A DNA stretch of 64,000 nucleotides from the NCBI GenBank assembly GCA_026182355.1, contig JAPFBL010000047.1:186001-250000 (forward strand), read 5' to 3'. The position numbers and the translations under genes were made by a program. Source of the stretch: Hermatobates lingyangjiaoensis. Lineage: Eukaryota > Arthropoda > Insecta > Hemiptera > Hermatobatidae. Shown piece by piece: positions 11,991 through 23,312 of this stretch; the first letter of the stretch is position 1, and every line of letters starts with the position of its first letter. The notes under the pieces were generated by a model. That model saw only the letters and a program-made list of their open reading frames with translations, was not told where the DNA came from and did no database searches.

Positions 11991-13190
11991 AGTATATTCT
12001 AATATTTCTGTCCTACCCAGTTAGGTATAGTTGGGTATGATATACCTCAGACACTGAATGACTAACATATCCGATAACTGCCAATTAACAAAGCGCATTT
12101 TAGGATTGATATAAAGAAATTCACAAAATTCTTATGTTTAGAGGATGAGTCTGTAGTTGAAGAACTTTTGTTCCTTTGACTAACTTCTCCTGTGTTAGGT
12201 GATCACCATAACATTTCTTTCCATGCTGTTTTGATACAGCGGCGATTAGATGAAAGGCATGACATTACGGGAGTTTCGTTTTTGTCATGCTGATGATAGT
12301 AGAATCTAGGGCTGCGCAGTTTCCTTAGATGCAAGTATGCTCATACTCTTATACCAGACAACTTTTCTGCATCTCTGGACATTATATTTCAGAAAAATAC
12401 TGCTGGTTCTACTATTCTTGTAGAATATTATCGGTAATAATGAAGAAGTCCAAGAATGTCTTCTACATTAGTCATTGTGACGAGCCAAATGGCAATGTTT
12501 TGAAACACTCGCTCATACTAATTATATTAGTCATTCATATTTGCTTTGTAAAACAGACGGACATATTCTCCTTTATCGAGTTACAGCTGGAAATTAAAAC
12601 AAAATACTTTTGTAGAGTCGATAAAACCGCTTTCTATGTCCTGACTACTGCTGAGGATTACAACTAAGTCATAAAATTTGGTTTCAATATATCTACAGTT
12701 ATCCTACAGAAGATCTCAAGTAGAAAATGAATTAACTCATAGAGAAGTAAATGCCAATACTAGGAAAACTGGTCTTCGCCTCATGTTCGGGCACTGTGGG
12801 TTGGGATACTGTTATGGCAATGTACAAACACATTGTGAGTCACAGTCAAACCACCCTCTTGTCCCACTCCCAGACTATGAATGATTATCATAAGCTAATA
12901 CCATTATTTTTTGCTCATTACTTCCGGGGATGTGTAACAGAAGGTAAGACCACCTGGAATTTTATTGTATTGGCTTGTTTCTTGTAGTAGTTTATTATAA
13001 AAAATTATTAATTTAAAATCAAATTAATGTTCATCATAACTTATTAATGAGAGATGCCTCAATGGTATTAGATTGACGAAAATAGATACAAAAGTAAGTC
13101 GTTATCATACCGTTATCTTACTGTATTGTATTATTTCAATATAAATAGTAACTAATAAGAGACACGTAGACACAGCACACACGTACTTAC
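11991..13190. other. Region without recognised genes
   Basis: A plus-strand open stretch at 12329-12667 (112 codons) and overlapping ones up to 12987 show no family motif, so I do not call them genes. Confidence 0.45.
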
Positions 13191-13191
13191 A

Positions 13192-13194
<3 letters not shown>

Positions 13195-13239
<45 letters not shown>
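13195..13239. repeat. (CA)n microsatellite
   Basis: An uninterrupted AC dinucleotide run, preceded by imperfect CA-rich sequence from about 13165. Confidence 0.95.
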
Positions 13240-13243
<4 letters not shown>

Positions 13244-13531
13244 CTCAACTTACATTCATAATAAAATTGTGAGATATTTGAAGGTAGTAAATCTGTTAAT
13301 AAACAATTTTGATTACATCGTCAACATCCACGTATCATACAGTAGAACACAAGTTTTGAATCTGGCGCTTTTGGTTGTCATATTATTAATGTATCGCATT
13401 TTAATAATTTTCAAGTTTATATGTAAGAATTTACGTAAATTTCTAATGTCCGGTATAAGATATTATTAGACTATAAACTTATATGAGATAATAATAAAAT
13501 ATTTTGGATTGAACATTGACATAGACAATTT

Positions 13532-13700
13532 TACTATAAGAAGTTGACTCTATGAGGACAGAGAAAAAAATACAGAAAAGAAAAACTTATACTGTGTCTA
13601 CTGTAAACATAAACATAAATTATGTTTACAGTAGACACAGTATAAGTTTTTCTTTTCTGTATCTTTTTCTCTGTCCTCATAGAGTCAACTTCTTTTAGTA
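13532..13700. repeat. Near-perfect 81-bp inverted repeat (long hairpin)
   Basis: The arms at 13532-13612 and 13620-13700 are reverse complements with only a few mismatches around an ACATAAA loop. They include GAAGTTGACTCTATGAGGAC and CTGTGTCTACTGTAAACATAA with their complements. I see no coding content and no transposon-like end. It could be a fold-back element or a recent palindromic duplication. Confidence 0.92.
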
Positions 13701-13719
13701 CAATTTCTCTTAGTTTATA

Positions 13720-14980
13720 ATTCAATAGTTATTTGGTGTCAATGGATTAGGAGTGTTCTTGATAAAAATACCCAAGGATATCAAATATTGTTTGCATGAG
13801 TGAGGATTAAAATATTTAGTCAGTAGCAACATCAATTTTTATGAATGAACGAAAGACATGTTTTTTTTTTCAGTTTTTTATATATCATGGAGTGGCAAAG
13901 GAGAGGTCGTCTCAAGAATTAGGTATTTGTAGTGTCAACATTGGGTATGCAACACGTTAGCTTAACTCTCAAGTTATGATATCGTATCATTAATTAAGGA
14001 GATTTCAATCTCTACATTTAGAACGCCCAACACTCCATTATATACTATGTAAATATCTATTATGCTGAATATTTACACAGTTATATAGATTTATAATTTT
14101 ATATATATTTATATTTATATTTACGCCGTTATAGAAACAATCTTAAATTCAATGCTTTAGAAAAGCTACTCATGTTCCTTCTTCTGTTCATTTTTTCTCC
14201 TCTCATCCTACTAATGTTAAAGAAGTAGCCTTCAGAAATGTGTTCTTATGAAAAGCATTAAATAAGAACATAATATATGCTTACATAGTAAGGAAACAGA
14301 AGTATTTAAAATATGTAGTGAAGAATTTCTTAATGAAGAAATTGAACATATTTATCAAATACACTCATCATTAAAGTATTTTAAAACAGTAATCGATTAT
14401 ATCTTGATGAAAATCAAAGCATTATTGAGAACTGGAATTGAGAAGAAACCCTTCGCGAATAGAAGTCTATTGTCCTCTTTAGTCGCCCTCTAAAAACATT
14501 CTAATTTTTTAAAAAAAATAATATCTCAGTTGCTTCAGTAGTGGTGGTATTATTAAAATTTATTCAGCAGGTATGTTAATAATTGTAAAAGGAAAGAAAT
14601 GAAGGTTGTGTTTATAGAATTCCGTGTGAAGGTTGTAATTCTTCATATGTTGGACAAACGGGCAAAAGTTTAGTTACTGAGGTGATGCAACATAAATATT
14701 CTATTAGGAGGCAAGAATAGTCAAGTGCTTTGTTTCAACGTGTTTATTTAAATAATCATTTCATGAAATGAAAAGATTCTAATGAATTGATCTTTCCCTG
14801 TTCTGATGTCGAAAAAAACTTCAATAAAATTTGTTTTAAAAAACTACAAAAAGTTGACTTTCAGTAAATGATTAGATGCCTTTAATCATTTTTTGGTAAA
14901 CAGCCCAATGGAACTTTTGGAGTAAAACTGTATTATTTCAGTTTGTGATTATTATACAAAATGCTGACCATAATAGCTGT
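13720..14980. other. AT-rich region upstream of the gene; faint decayed RT-like fragment
   Basis: No gene is recognised. Around 14600-14740 the phrase reading IPCEGCNSSYVGQTGK resembles the start of a GIY-YIG endonuclease of a PLE (C..C..YVGQT). That short frame is the only support. Confidence 0.4.
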
Positions 14981-14989
14981 GGTTTAAGA

Positions 14990-15130
14990 GGGTGATAGGT
15001 TGTTTCTTAGAGAGCGAGAGGGTTGGAGTAAGTCGCGGTAGCACAAGGTTAGGGGGTGAGCGCCTGCGCTGACGTCTACGTTCAGCTACTCCACCGAACT
15101 ACCCCCCGAAACCGTAGTCGGCTGGCCGGC
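14990..15130 (+). promoter_or_regulatory. CpG-rich putative promoter / 5' UTR of the stomatin-like gene
   Basis: This short block is rich in G+C and CpG, unlike the AT-rich sequence on both sides, and lies directly upstream of the proposed start codon. There is no ATG between 15000 and 15130. An in-frame TAG lies at 15050-15052 with no in-frame ATG after it until 15131, so 15131 is the first possible start in that frame. I see no convincing TATA box, and the transcription start cannot be placed. That it is promoter plus 5' UTR is inferred from composition and from the downstream splice-phase match. Confidence 0.5.
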
Positions 15131-15146
15131 ATGGGAGAGAACCGCA
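15131..15146 (+). CDS. Stomatin/MEC-2-like protein, coding part of exon 1 (MGENR plus one base)
   Basis: The proposed first coding exon has five codons (MGENR) plus one base. It ends at a strong donor, with GTAAGT starting at 15147. The start context is GGCATGG, with G at -3 and +4. The leftover A joins GT at the start of exon 2 to make a Ser codon, so the frame runs straight into the stomatin-like reading frame 21.6 kb downstream. A short variable N-terminus before the membrane hairpin is normal for stomatins. The exon is too small for homology to prove it. The support is phase, donor, CpG-rich setting and the upstream stop. An alternative first exon elsewhere cannot be excluded. Confidence 0.55.
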
Positions 15147-15174
15147 GTAAGTAACCCCCACTTCAAACAAATCT

Positions 15175-16830
15175 ACTTCAACCTTCCCTTTGTTATCTTA
15201 TCAATAAAACACTATGTAATATTTTAAAAAGCGGCCATAATACGTACTCTTTGCATAAAATTATAAAGATAAACATTCGCAAAGGTAATTTAACATACTG
15301 TCGCGTGACATGGCCAAACTTAGTGCCTACTCATCTCACAAGTCGATATTCTCGCTTTAATGATACTTTTACCTTCTATTGTGTTTTGATATGTTATCAG
15401 ACCAGTCAATTCTTTTATTAGTCTAATATAAATAAATTATTTAAGGAGAATATTATATATAGAGTTAATAAACATCAACTGTAAATAATGTTTGATTTAC
15501 TTCCTTTAAATATTTGAAACATTATGATTTATATATATATCAAATAAAAATGAGAAAACCACTAAAAAAAACTAACTTAGTTTTTTAAACATAAGTTTTC
15601 ATCAGAACTTGTAATCCGCTTAAGAAGATATAGTAAATATTCTGATCTGTACAATAAAGTTATCGTTTTTATAACATGTACTGCTGGCATCAGAGGCAGA
15701 TTTTTTCTTCTCCTGATGTCAAAGGATGTCAAAATATGGTTTATTTCAATTAGTTAAAAATTATCTTTGCTTCTCTTTCTGATACTTGATTAATTTGTCT
15801 GGAGACTTTCCATTTTTATGGTTGATCACACTATAAATAAACATTCTCAACATAATTGTACACAGTAAAAAATTCTGTAATTAAAATCATTCAACAAAAA
15901 TAACTGGTCTCCGTCAAAGTCAAACATAAACTTGGTATATGTGTATATACACATGGTATGGTATATACCATACTTGGTATATACACTGGTATATTACCAC
16001 GTAAAATTTTAGGGGCTGGTATTATTTCACAAATGTAGAATTTAATTTATTTAAAATGTATTTAAACATAGATCATCATTTTTATATTAATATTTCCAAT
16101 TAAATATTTTTAATTCTAAAATAAATCAACAATATTTAGTATATACATAGTATCATAAATATCATGAATGTGTATTTTGGTAAGTTCAGTATGTTGAAAT
16201 CCATCGTATAAGGGGAAATAAATTGTTGGCTTGAAAATTAAACGAAAACAACATAAGCTTTCACGTACCTAAACTACACTCCGGCCGACAGGGCCAAGAA
16301 AAATGAGGAAAGCATTGAGAAGGAAAAGCAAATAAACAATTTTTTTTTATTTAAAAAAATAAAATTAATTAAATGTGTAAATTTAATTAATTAAATTTAA
16401 TTAATTAAATGTAAAATATATCATTTATGCAAAAAAATTTTATATCTTTTGTTTTGTCTTTTAAAAGATTTATTAATATCATATAAGTAATATAAAAGTA
16501 AAGTATAGTAATATAAAATAGTGTGTATGTGTGTCTGTGTGTGTGGGTGTGTAGCTGTGTATCCAAGAGTTTGTGGGCACTTTACAGTCTACAGTCATTA
16601 ATGGGTCAAATTTATCTTTTGAACAAAGATGGTGTAGATGGGCCCTATTCTTTTAATAATAGGACCCATAAGATAAGAAACTCCCTTTTTGGACCAACAT
16701 GTGTTTTTAGATTAACGGATGCTAATTTTAATCGACTTCTTTCTTGATTGGATGACATTTTATTTTATATTATATTATTTAAAAATTTTCTGACAAAATA
16801 GAAATATTATTAAATCTTAAAAAAATTTCT
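15175..16830. other. Intron 1 start: AT-rich, small palindromes
   Basis: 15930-16000 holds overlapping palindromes built from GGTATAT/ATATACC units. 16370-16425 holds repeated TTTAATTAATTAAA palindromes. 16520-16555 is an imperfect GT-rich run. No exon is recognised. Confidence 0.5.
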
Positions 16831-16839
16831 TTTTTTAGT

Positions 16840-18552
16840 TCTTGGATTTAGCAGGAGCTCATGAATTCCCTAAAATACTTATACATTAATTTTTAAACTA
16901 TTGACAGTACTGCAGTAATATTATAAAAATAACTGAAAACAAAAGGATGTCTCAGGGTAGTTTGCTGTCACTCATAATTTAGTGATTAGTTGTGGAAAAT
17001 CTACTTAATTCCTTAAATAATGAAGCCTATGATTTGCAAAAATATGCAGAAGACATTTTGTTGGAAGAAGAATATTACTTTATGGTTTTGTCATTCAGAT
17101 TATGTAGCATTCTCTCAAATTGTTGGTAATACTGTGAAATATCTAGAAAAATCCTCCGAAAACTGCTCTTATATCTTTCTAAAGGAGAAATAAGATTTAG
17201 CTAAAACTATCAAAGTCACGAACATATTCTGTGAGGTTCCCTAGATGCAAGACTAAATTGGAAAATCCATGTAACGGATGAACTGACTAAGGAAACAAAA
17301 ACAATATTATGCTAAAAAGGATAATTTCGTAAAACATGAACCTCAACACAGAATCTTCTTTTTGGATTTACACAAGTATTATTATTGTTGTATGTAAAAC
17401 TACTGACATTACGAAGTACGAAGTACAAACATGACTATATAGGGATAACTAGATCACTGACTATCTGTACTACCTTCCAGTTTGAAGGGCTAATAATCAT
17501 CTCCTACGTAGACGTTTATATAAAAAAAAAAGAAATTTCTGTTTATTTAAAACATTTCAAAGCCCCTATAGAAGATTATATATTAAAAAATTTAATAGAA
17601 TGAAATATTAATAGTTTAACCTCTATGTTGCTTAGATACTTAATTTACAGGGGTGCTAGAAGTAAACACGAATGTTCACCTGGATTGAGTATGTTCTGGT
17701 AAGAATAGAAGGGCTCTAATTTGATATAATGAAAACAGCTTAAATAATTGCATTTTCATGTGAGTACTGGAAATAAAGAGATACCCGGAAATGAGTAAGT
17801 ACATGAGTAGTATACAAGCATCCGGCAGGTTGGAGCATTTTTACACCAAACCTAAAATTTTAGAAGAGTGGATGTGACATATAGATCAAGTAGTAAACAC
17901 TTAAAAGGAACAACCTGTTTCTAATTTGGTTTAAAAAGTTCATTCCAAATGAACTTACATTTTTAAAATGTAATATATCTTTTAGTAGAAAACTTAAAAA
18001 TACACTTGCAGAACGTCTATTAAAAATTTTTTCACTTAACTACTATGAATAAAGGCTGTATTTTACTTCATACGGTGAATGCAAACTCTCTGACTACAAG
18101 AGGAGAAGCCTGTGATTACATTTGCTCTGTACATAGCTCAATCATCATTGAATGGATAATATTTTTTCCAAGTCTACTGCTAAAGTAGAGGGATTTATGC
18201 ATTTTTATGTACATTAACTTAAAAACTTATGTTGATTTTAGCCACAACAATGGAATGTACAATATGAGGGTATGGTTGCGGAGTGCACGAGTGCAGTGCG
18301 ATTCAGGCCCCTAGTTTCATCATTTTAATAACATTTCCAATTGAGAATGATTTCACGTTTCTGATAAGTTCTAAAATGATTATAGCCACATGTGAAGAAA
18401 TTAAACATATTAATTTAAATATATAGAGAGCCACATTAAATAAAGCAAAACATCAATTTGTTGTTAACAAGTTTGATGTTATTTATATTTATTTATTAGT
18501 TTATTTATAGTAAATAAATATATATTTACTATATAATATATATATTTGTTTA

Positions 18553-18607
<55 letters not shown>

Positions 18608-18672
18608 AATAAATAGTAAATATTATTTATTTTAGTTTATTTATAGTAAAGTATAGGCCAATTCAAATTTTT
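16840..18672 (+). pseudogene. I/R1-type LINE copy with RT and RNase H remnants
   Basis: A decayed copy readable in order: LDLAGA (about 16845, the acidic RT motif); MSQGSLLS (about 16945, cf. PQGSVLSP); LVVENLLNSLNNEAYDLQKYAEDIL (about 16985-17060, the YADD box mutated to YAED), quoted here only as a similarity to RT palm motifs. SSFWIYTSIII and GITRSLTICTT follow (17350-17470), with an RNase H-like PGNE near 17790. The 3' UTR ends with the shared TTTATAGTAAAGTATAGGCC tail. A (TA)n expansion interrupts the tail. The clade assignment rests on motif order and is moderately sure. Confidence 0.75.
18555..18604. repeat. (TA)n microsatellite inside a LINE tail
   Basis: About 25 TA units, flanked by duplicated TAAATAAATA-type sequence. 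Confidence 0.95.
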
Positions 18673-19497
18673 ATTTTAGGCCATATTTTATTTGTTTACA
18701 TTTTTTAGTGAACAATTTTTTTTAGTTATGTTCTTTTTTCTTTACTTTTTTGTTTTTCTATTATATAGATACTCGTAAATTCCCACGAGAGCTTTGTAAA
18801 GTTGGTTTACTTTTATCATTATAGATACTGTTTTTTCTCTTGAAGATATGAGATCTCTATAATTAGGTTTTTTTTTTGGTATTTATCACTCCGTTTATCC
18901 TTAATTGGTTAATTACCATTTAATATAAATTCATTGACTTGATGATAAAAAATGGTAATTGTTTGATAGTAACTGATGTCATTTATGCCAACTATGTGTT
19001 TCTGTTTGTGTTGTTTAAAACATAGTTTATATAATATTATACTGTTATATTTATGTCTTTGTTACTGATCCTTATCTGACTGTGATTATAAACGAGAAAT
19101 CTTATATCATATATTTGTTTTGAATATAAATTGAAATTAGATATTCTAAGACGAGGGTGGGAGGGAGAAGAAGAAAATCATTAAATGCAATCAGATAAAA
19201 GGTCTGAACTATTTTCAGACAATTGGTAAACAGAAGTACTAAAAATAGTAAATTATTTACATAACGGCTACAAAGAGACAAGAAGAAAATAAGTTCATTT
19301 GAATAATAGCCCATTCTTTATATATTTATTCTATCAATTAAACATTACATTCCTGTTATGAAGGATTTAATTCATAAATTCTATTGCCCTTAATTTAAAG
19401 ATAACATTTAATTATTATGTGCTTCCTACTTTTTATGTTTATAGTACAACTTTGATAAATCTAAATAAACTTTACTTCACTCAGTTCTATTAAAATG

Positions 19498-19709
19498 GAA
19501 TTAGTAGTAATATTTTCCGTCATATTTGGAGAATACTTAGGATAATAATTGGAGAGCTCAACCGGTTTGAATCCTTCTGCTTTCCATCTTAAAGAGCAAC
19601 GGATTGCGGATTTCGTGTTTCTGGTAACCTACACAAGCTCCTGACGATGTAAAATGGTTGAGCACTCCAGATATTATACGAGGATAACGCTCAATATTAC
19701 TACTAATTT
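19498..19709. repeat. Nested fold-back element (about 210 bp)
   Basis: The outer ends ATTAGTAGTAATATT and AATATTACTACTAAT are perfect 15-bp inverted repeats. Inside them, TGGAGAGCTCAACC pairs with GGTTGAGCACTCCA with one mismatch. It has no coding capacity. The structure fits a MITE or fold-back element of unknown family. Confidence 0.75.
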
Positions 19710-19812
19710 CAATATTACTAACCACAGTGGAATAAGCCGTTAACTATATTTATTAAAATGATTATTTCCATAAGTTTTCTTGAAAACTGAGGACTTGCAT
19801 ATGTACAATTAC

Positions 19813-19816
<4 letters not shown>

Positions 19817-19853
<37 letters not shown>
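19817..19853. repeat. (TA)n microsatellite
   Basis: An uninterrupted TA run. A shorter one follows at 19973-19990. Confidence 0.95.
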
Positions 19854-19855
<2 letters not shown>

Positions 19856-19994
19856 ATCTGTGTACTTTGGGAGCAAACCTTCATTCAAACATGTTTGAAA
19901 AAGCCATATTCAGAAAGTCAGAAAAATTTACTCGCAAAAGGACAAGAATAAAAATTGGCATAATTTATAACAATATATATATATATATATTCTA

Positions 19995-20260
19995 TGAAAA
20001 TACGATTCGAAACGGACAAACAAAGTTCAATGTACAGTAATAAAAATAGAAAAATTAAAAACACACACTCTCTAATGTTCGGTTTGGACGTCTTCAGGAG
20101 AGATAAGAGAGGGAAACCAAGTGCACTGGTGCAGAGGCGGTTGGAGACCAACCTTGGTTTCCCTCTCTTATCTCTCCTGAAGACGTTTCAAACCAAAAAT
20201 TAGAGACTGTAAGTGTGTGTTGTTAATTTTTCTATATTTCTTTGTCTGCACTAAACTTTA
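19995..20260. repeat. Inverted pair of PLE 3' ends with hammerhead-like motifs
   Basis: The minus-strand end (ACACTCTCTAATGTTCGGTT...GTCTTCAGGAG, about 20065-20100) is mirrored by a plus-strand end (CTCCTGAAGACG...ACCAAAAATTAGAGACTG, about 20172-20215). The two arms share the GGTTTCCCTCTCTTATCTCT segment. The CTGAAGA core lies at 20177-20183 and, on the minus strand, at 20091-20097; the stem is degenerate. The outer GTACATTG/GTCCGTTTCG-type border, next to (TA)n, matches that at 62180-62220. Confidence 0.7.
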
Positions 20261-20403
20261 TTAACTCGTTGTTTGACGCCAAACAGTCATTAAAGACCTT
20301 AGAACTTTTCCCACTTTTCTCTTGAATTTTTTGTTCTTTTTATATTGTATTTTAATAGACCTATATAAATATATATATTTTAATATATGTATATATATAT
20401 TTT

Positions 20404-20600
20404 GGGCAAGGGTAGCCCAGTTGCTTCCGTTCTCGCCAATAGACTATTAGATACGGTGCTCCCTCAATTCATTAACGCGGAGGGGAGAGGGAACTATGGT
20501 ATCACGTCATCCTCGGACTCGGTCATGGGCCTCTACGTTACATATCTCTACTCTAAATGCACTTGAGTTATCAAAAATATAGGACTGCCAACATTTTTCG
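20404..20600 (+). repeat. Degenerate SINE related to the tRNA-derived family
   Basis: The tail phrase CTCTACTCTAAATGCACTTGAGTTA followed by GGACTGCCA matches the body end of the SINE at 35922. The head is different or badly decayed. Confidence 0.55.
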
Positions 20601-20619
20601 TTTCATGAAACAACGTACA

Positions 20620-23210
20620 GAATTTGGTAAAAAAACCATAGATTCTATTCTTTTTTGTAACTAACTTTTTCATCAGCACCTAAAATAGAATTGTAATTCT
20701 ATTAGAGGCTACTTAGAATTTATGATTGAATGAAAGAAAAATTGAATTACAGAATTCCTATTAATCTGTAATAATAATCATTGTTATTATTAATATGACA
20801 GAATAGTAAAATGATATTAATAGAATAATAATAATATTGACTGTACGAGTATATATTTATATACTGTCATAACACTCAGCAAACTATGTATTTGTTTTCT
20901 TTTTCTTTTTTATGGTGTTAAATGTTTGTTATACGTATTCACCTGATAATCAAGTCGGTGTGTTAATTGCTTTATAATAAAAAAATCTGGATTGTCTATA
21001 CTGAACTTCAATTTAGTAAAATCATAAATAGAAATAAAGAACAATCAATTAAATGAGTGATTTATTTCAATATGGGTATTTTACATTTTGGTTTATAATG
21101 AAAATAGATTGAAACATTCCTTAAAAACAACTAATAAACGGTTAGAAGGCCACTTTTTTTCAATTATTGTGATAAAAAATGAAAGAAAAACTAAAATATT
21201 AGTAAAATTTAAGTCATGTGATTCAATGGTAACTAAAAAGCTAGATTTTTAAAATTACTGAAATATATTAATAATCAAATCATTTGATAGAATTAAAGGA
21301 GGTGTTCTGTTAAATCAACTTAGAGAATGATTAATTCCATTGTACAATTCACATTAAGTTGTGATGATTGACGATTCAATTCAAAACAAGTCATCTTATT
21401 AGAAAAAAAAAAGCAATCGATCAGATCTCGGAGCAGTACTGATCATTCTTATTCATTGAATTATTAATTCTAAAGCGAGTGTGGGAATTGAAAGTTTCCA
21501 CTTTGCTTATTTTGAAGTCGTATATTCTTGACACTAACTCTTGACTCTATGGTGTACATTCATATCTAATTATCATTGCTTACTAACTATATTATTGCTT
21601 TAGAAATCGAAAAAAAAATTGTTTTACCACCTGTTTTGAGTAACTCATGAGCTAAACTAACAAAAATATTCATGACAGATTGACCTTGGCACCTTGTATA
21701 TGTAGTAAGGACACACACACAAACATAAACAATGTACTTTATATGAACATATGTGGACATTGAGAGTAATTATGTTTACAATATTGGCCATATGACCTCT
21801 AAGTATTCTATCCATGCAATTTTCATTATGTTAATTATTCTATTTTTAGAAATACTGAAAATTTAAAAAATATGTTTCAATATTCAGATTTTTTTTTGAG
21901 CCATGTTTCTTGGACACATTAACATAAATACATGAAATATAGTATCCTGTTTTAAAACTCTATGTATGTAAATGGTTCATTAATTTTGATGTATTGGTTT
22001 CTTATCGAGTGCTTTAAATATGTAGAAATTGTCTTGTTCATTACTAAGATTTATCAAGGAAATAAAGTTCTCTGTCCATTAGGAGTATAAGTCCATGTTG
22101 ATTGCTGTTAAGTCAATGAGTTTTGGGTAACGCTTCAAGTAGATAAATTTCTAAGGAAGTCTAAAGATCAATGACTTGTGTTGACCTCCTTGCAAAAAAA
22201 AAAAAAAAAAAAAGCTGTTGTCGGTCTCCATGGTGCCATTTACTCTGGCACGCCCTCGAGTTCTCACAAACTTTGCTTAAAAAGACCATTATAGAGATGA
22301 ATGCGTTTGGCATTTTCTTTTCTAGATGTCATAAGTGGTATTGACCTTAATTATTGATAATTTCTAAAATAAATATGTCGGCGTTAGCTAGGGCACGTTT
22401 TTAGGCCAAAATTTGTAATTAAATTAGAATAGTTTTCCATTGTGAGGGATACTGTTACCACGGCTGTTTATCTATTCGGGTTCTATCCTGAGAACAATAA
22501 GCGCTGACAACAAATAACAACACTACTACTAACTCAGTGCTTATATGATATTATTACAATTGTAAAACACAAAATATATTCACACTCTGATTAATTTATG
22601 ACTCCCTAGTGAATTGAAATATTCATTCATTTAATATGACTAATAGTGAAAACAATAAATTATCAAAGAAATAAATCAAGTTATTACTTCAGAAAAATAT
22701 GTTTATAATATTTGATTCCAATAATACCAGGTGATTTTGCTGATTTATTTTATTACGCTAACCAAGAAGATTTAATAATTAAGTGTGGCTGTTGTTTAAC
22801 ACAATAAACTATCAAATATAGAAAAAAATCAAAATAATATATCAGGATAGTAATTTGATGTGATAAGACTCATATCAAAAATGTCACTGATAGTTATCAC
22901 AATAAATATATAAAGTATAAATAAATCAAGTTAATAAACTAGTGCAATACTGTTATGCAATTAGATTGAGGTAACATTAAATGAGATCTCACGGACTTAT
23001 TTACTATACTCCAGCCAAATAGCAATCTGTAAAAATGAAATTAACTAATATTTAACACAATAAGTTATGAAAGTTTAAATTACTTAAGGTTCTATGCATA
23101 GAAGTTAGATCAAATATACACATTTCAGACTTGACGCGTTCAGATTGATTCAAGATGCGACATTTGATTTTGAAGATCCTAGAGGAAAGGGAGTGAGATT
23201 GAGTATATAT
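20620..23210. other. AT-rich intron sequence; poly-A run at 22194-22213
   Basis: No exon or clear repeat family is recognised. The poly-A run followed by a GC-richer segment (22214-22270) could be the end of a retroposed sequence, but no source is apparent. Confidence 0.45.
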
Positions 23211-23213
23211 ATA

Positions 23214-23234
23214 TATGTGTGTGTGTGTGTGAAA

Positions 23235-23309
<75 letters not shown>
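23214..23309. repeat. Compound (TG)n-(GA)n microsatellite
   Basis: A short TA and TG run is followed by more than 30 GA units at about 23241-23305. Confidence 0.95.

Positions 23310-23312
<3 letters not shown>

Noticed and set aside
12329..12987. Series of plus-strand open frames up to 112 codons
   Set aside because: No family motif, no splice signals in a consistent frame, and Cys/Ser/Tyr-rich composition typical of random sequence.
21960..22170. Possible LINE RT fragment on the minus strand (NQHG-like)
   Set aside because: Only four to six residues resemble an RT motif and no neighbouring motif supports it.
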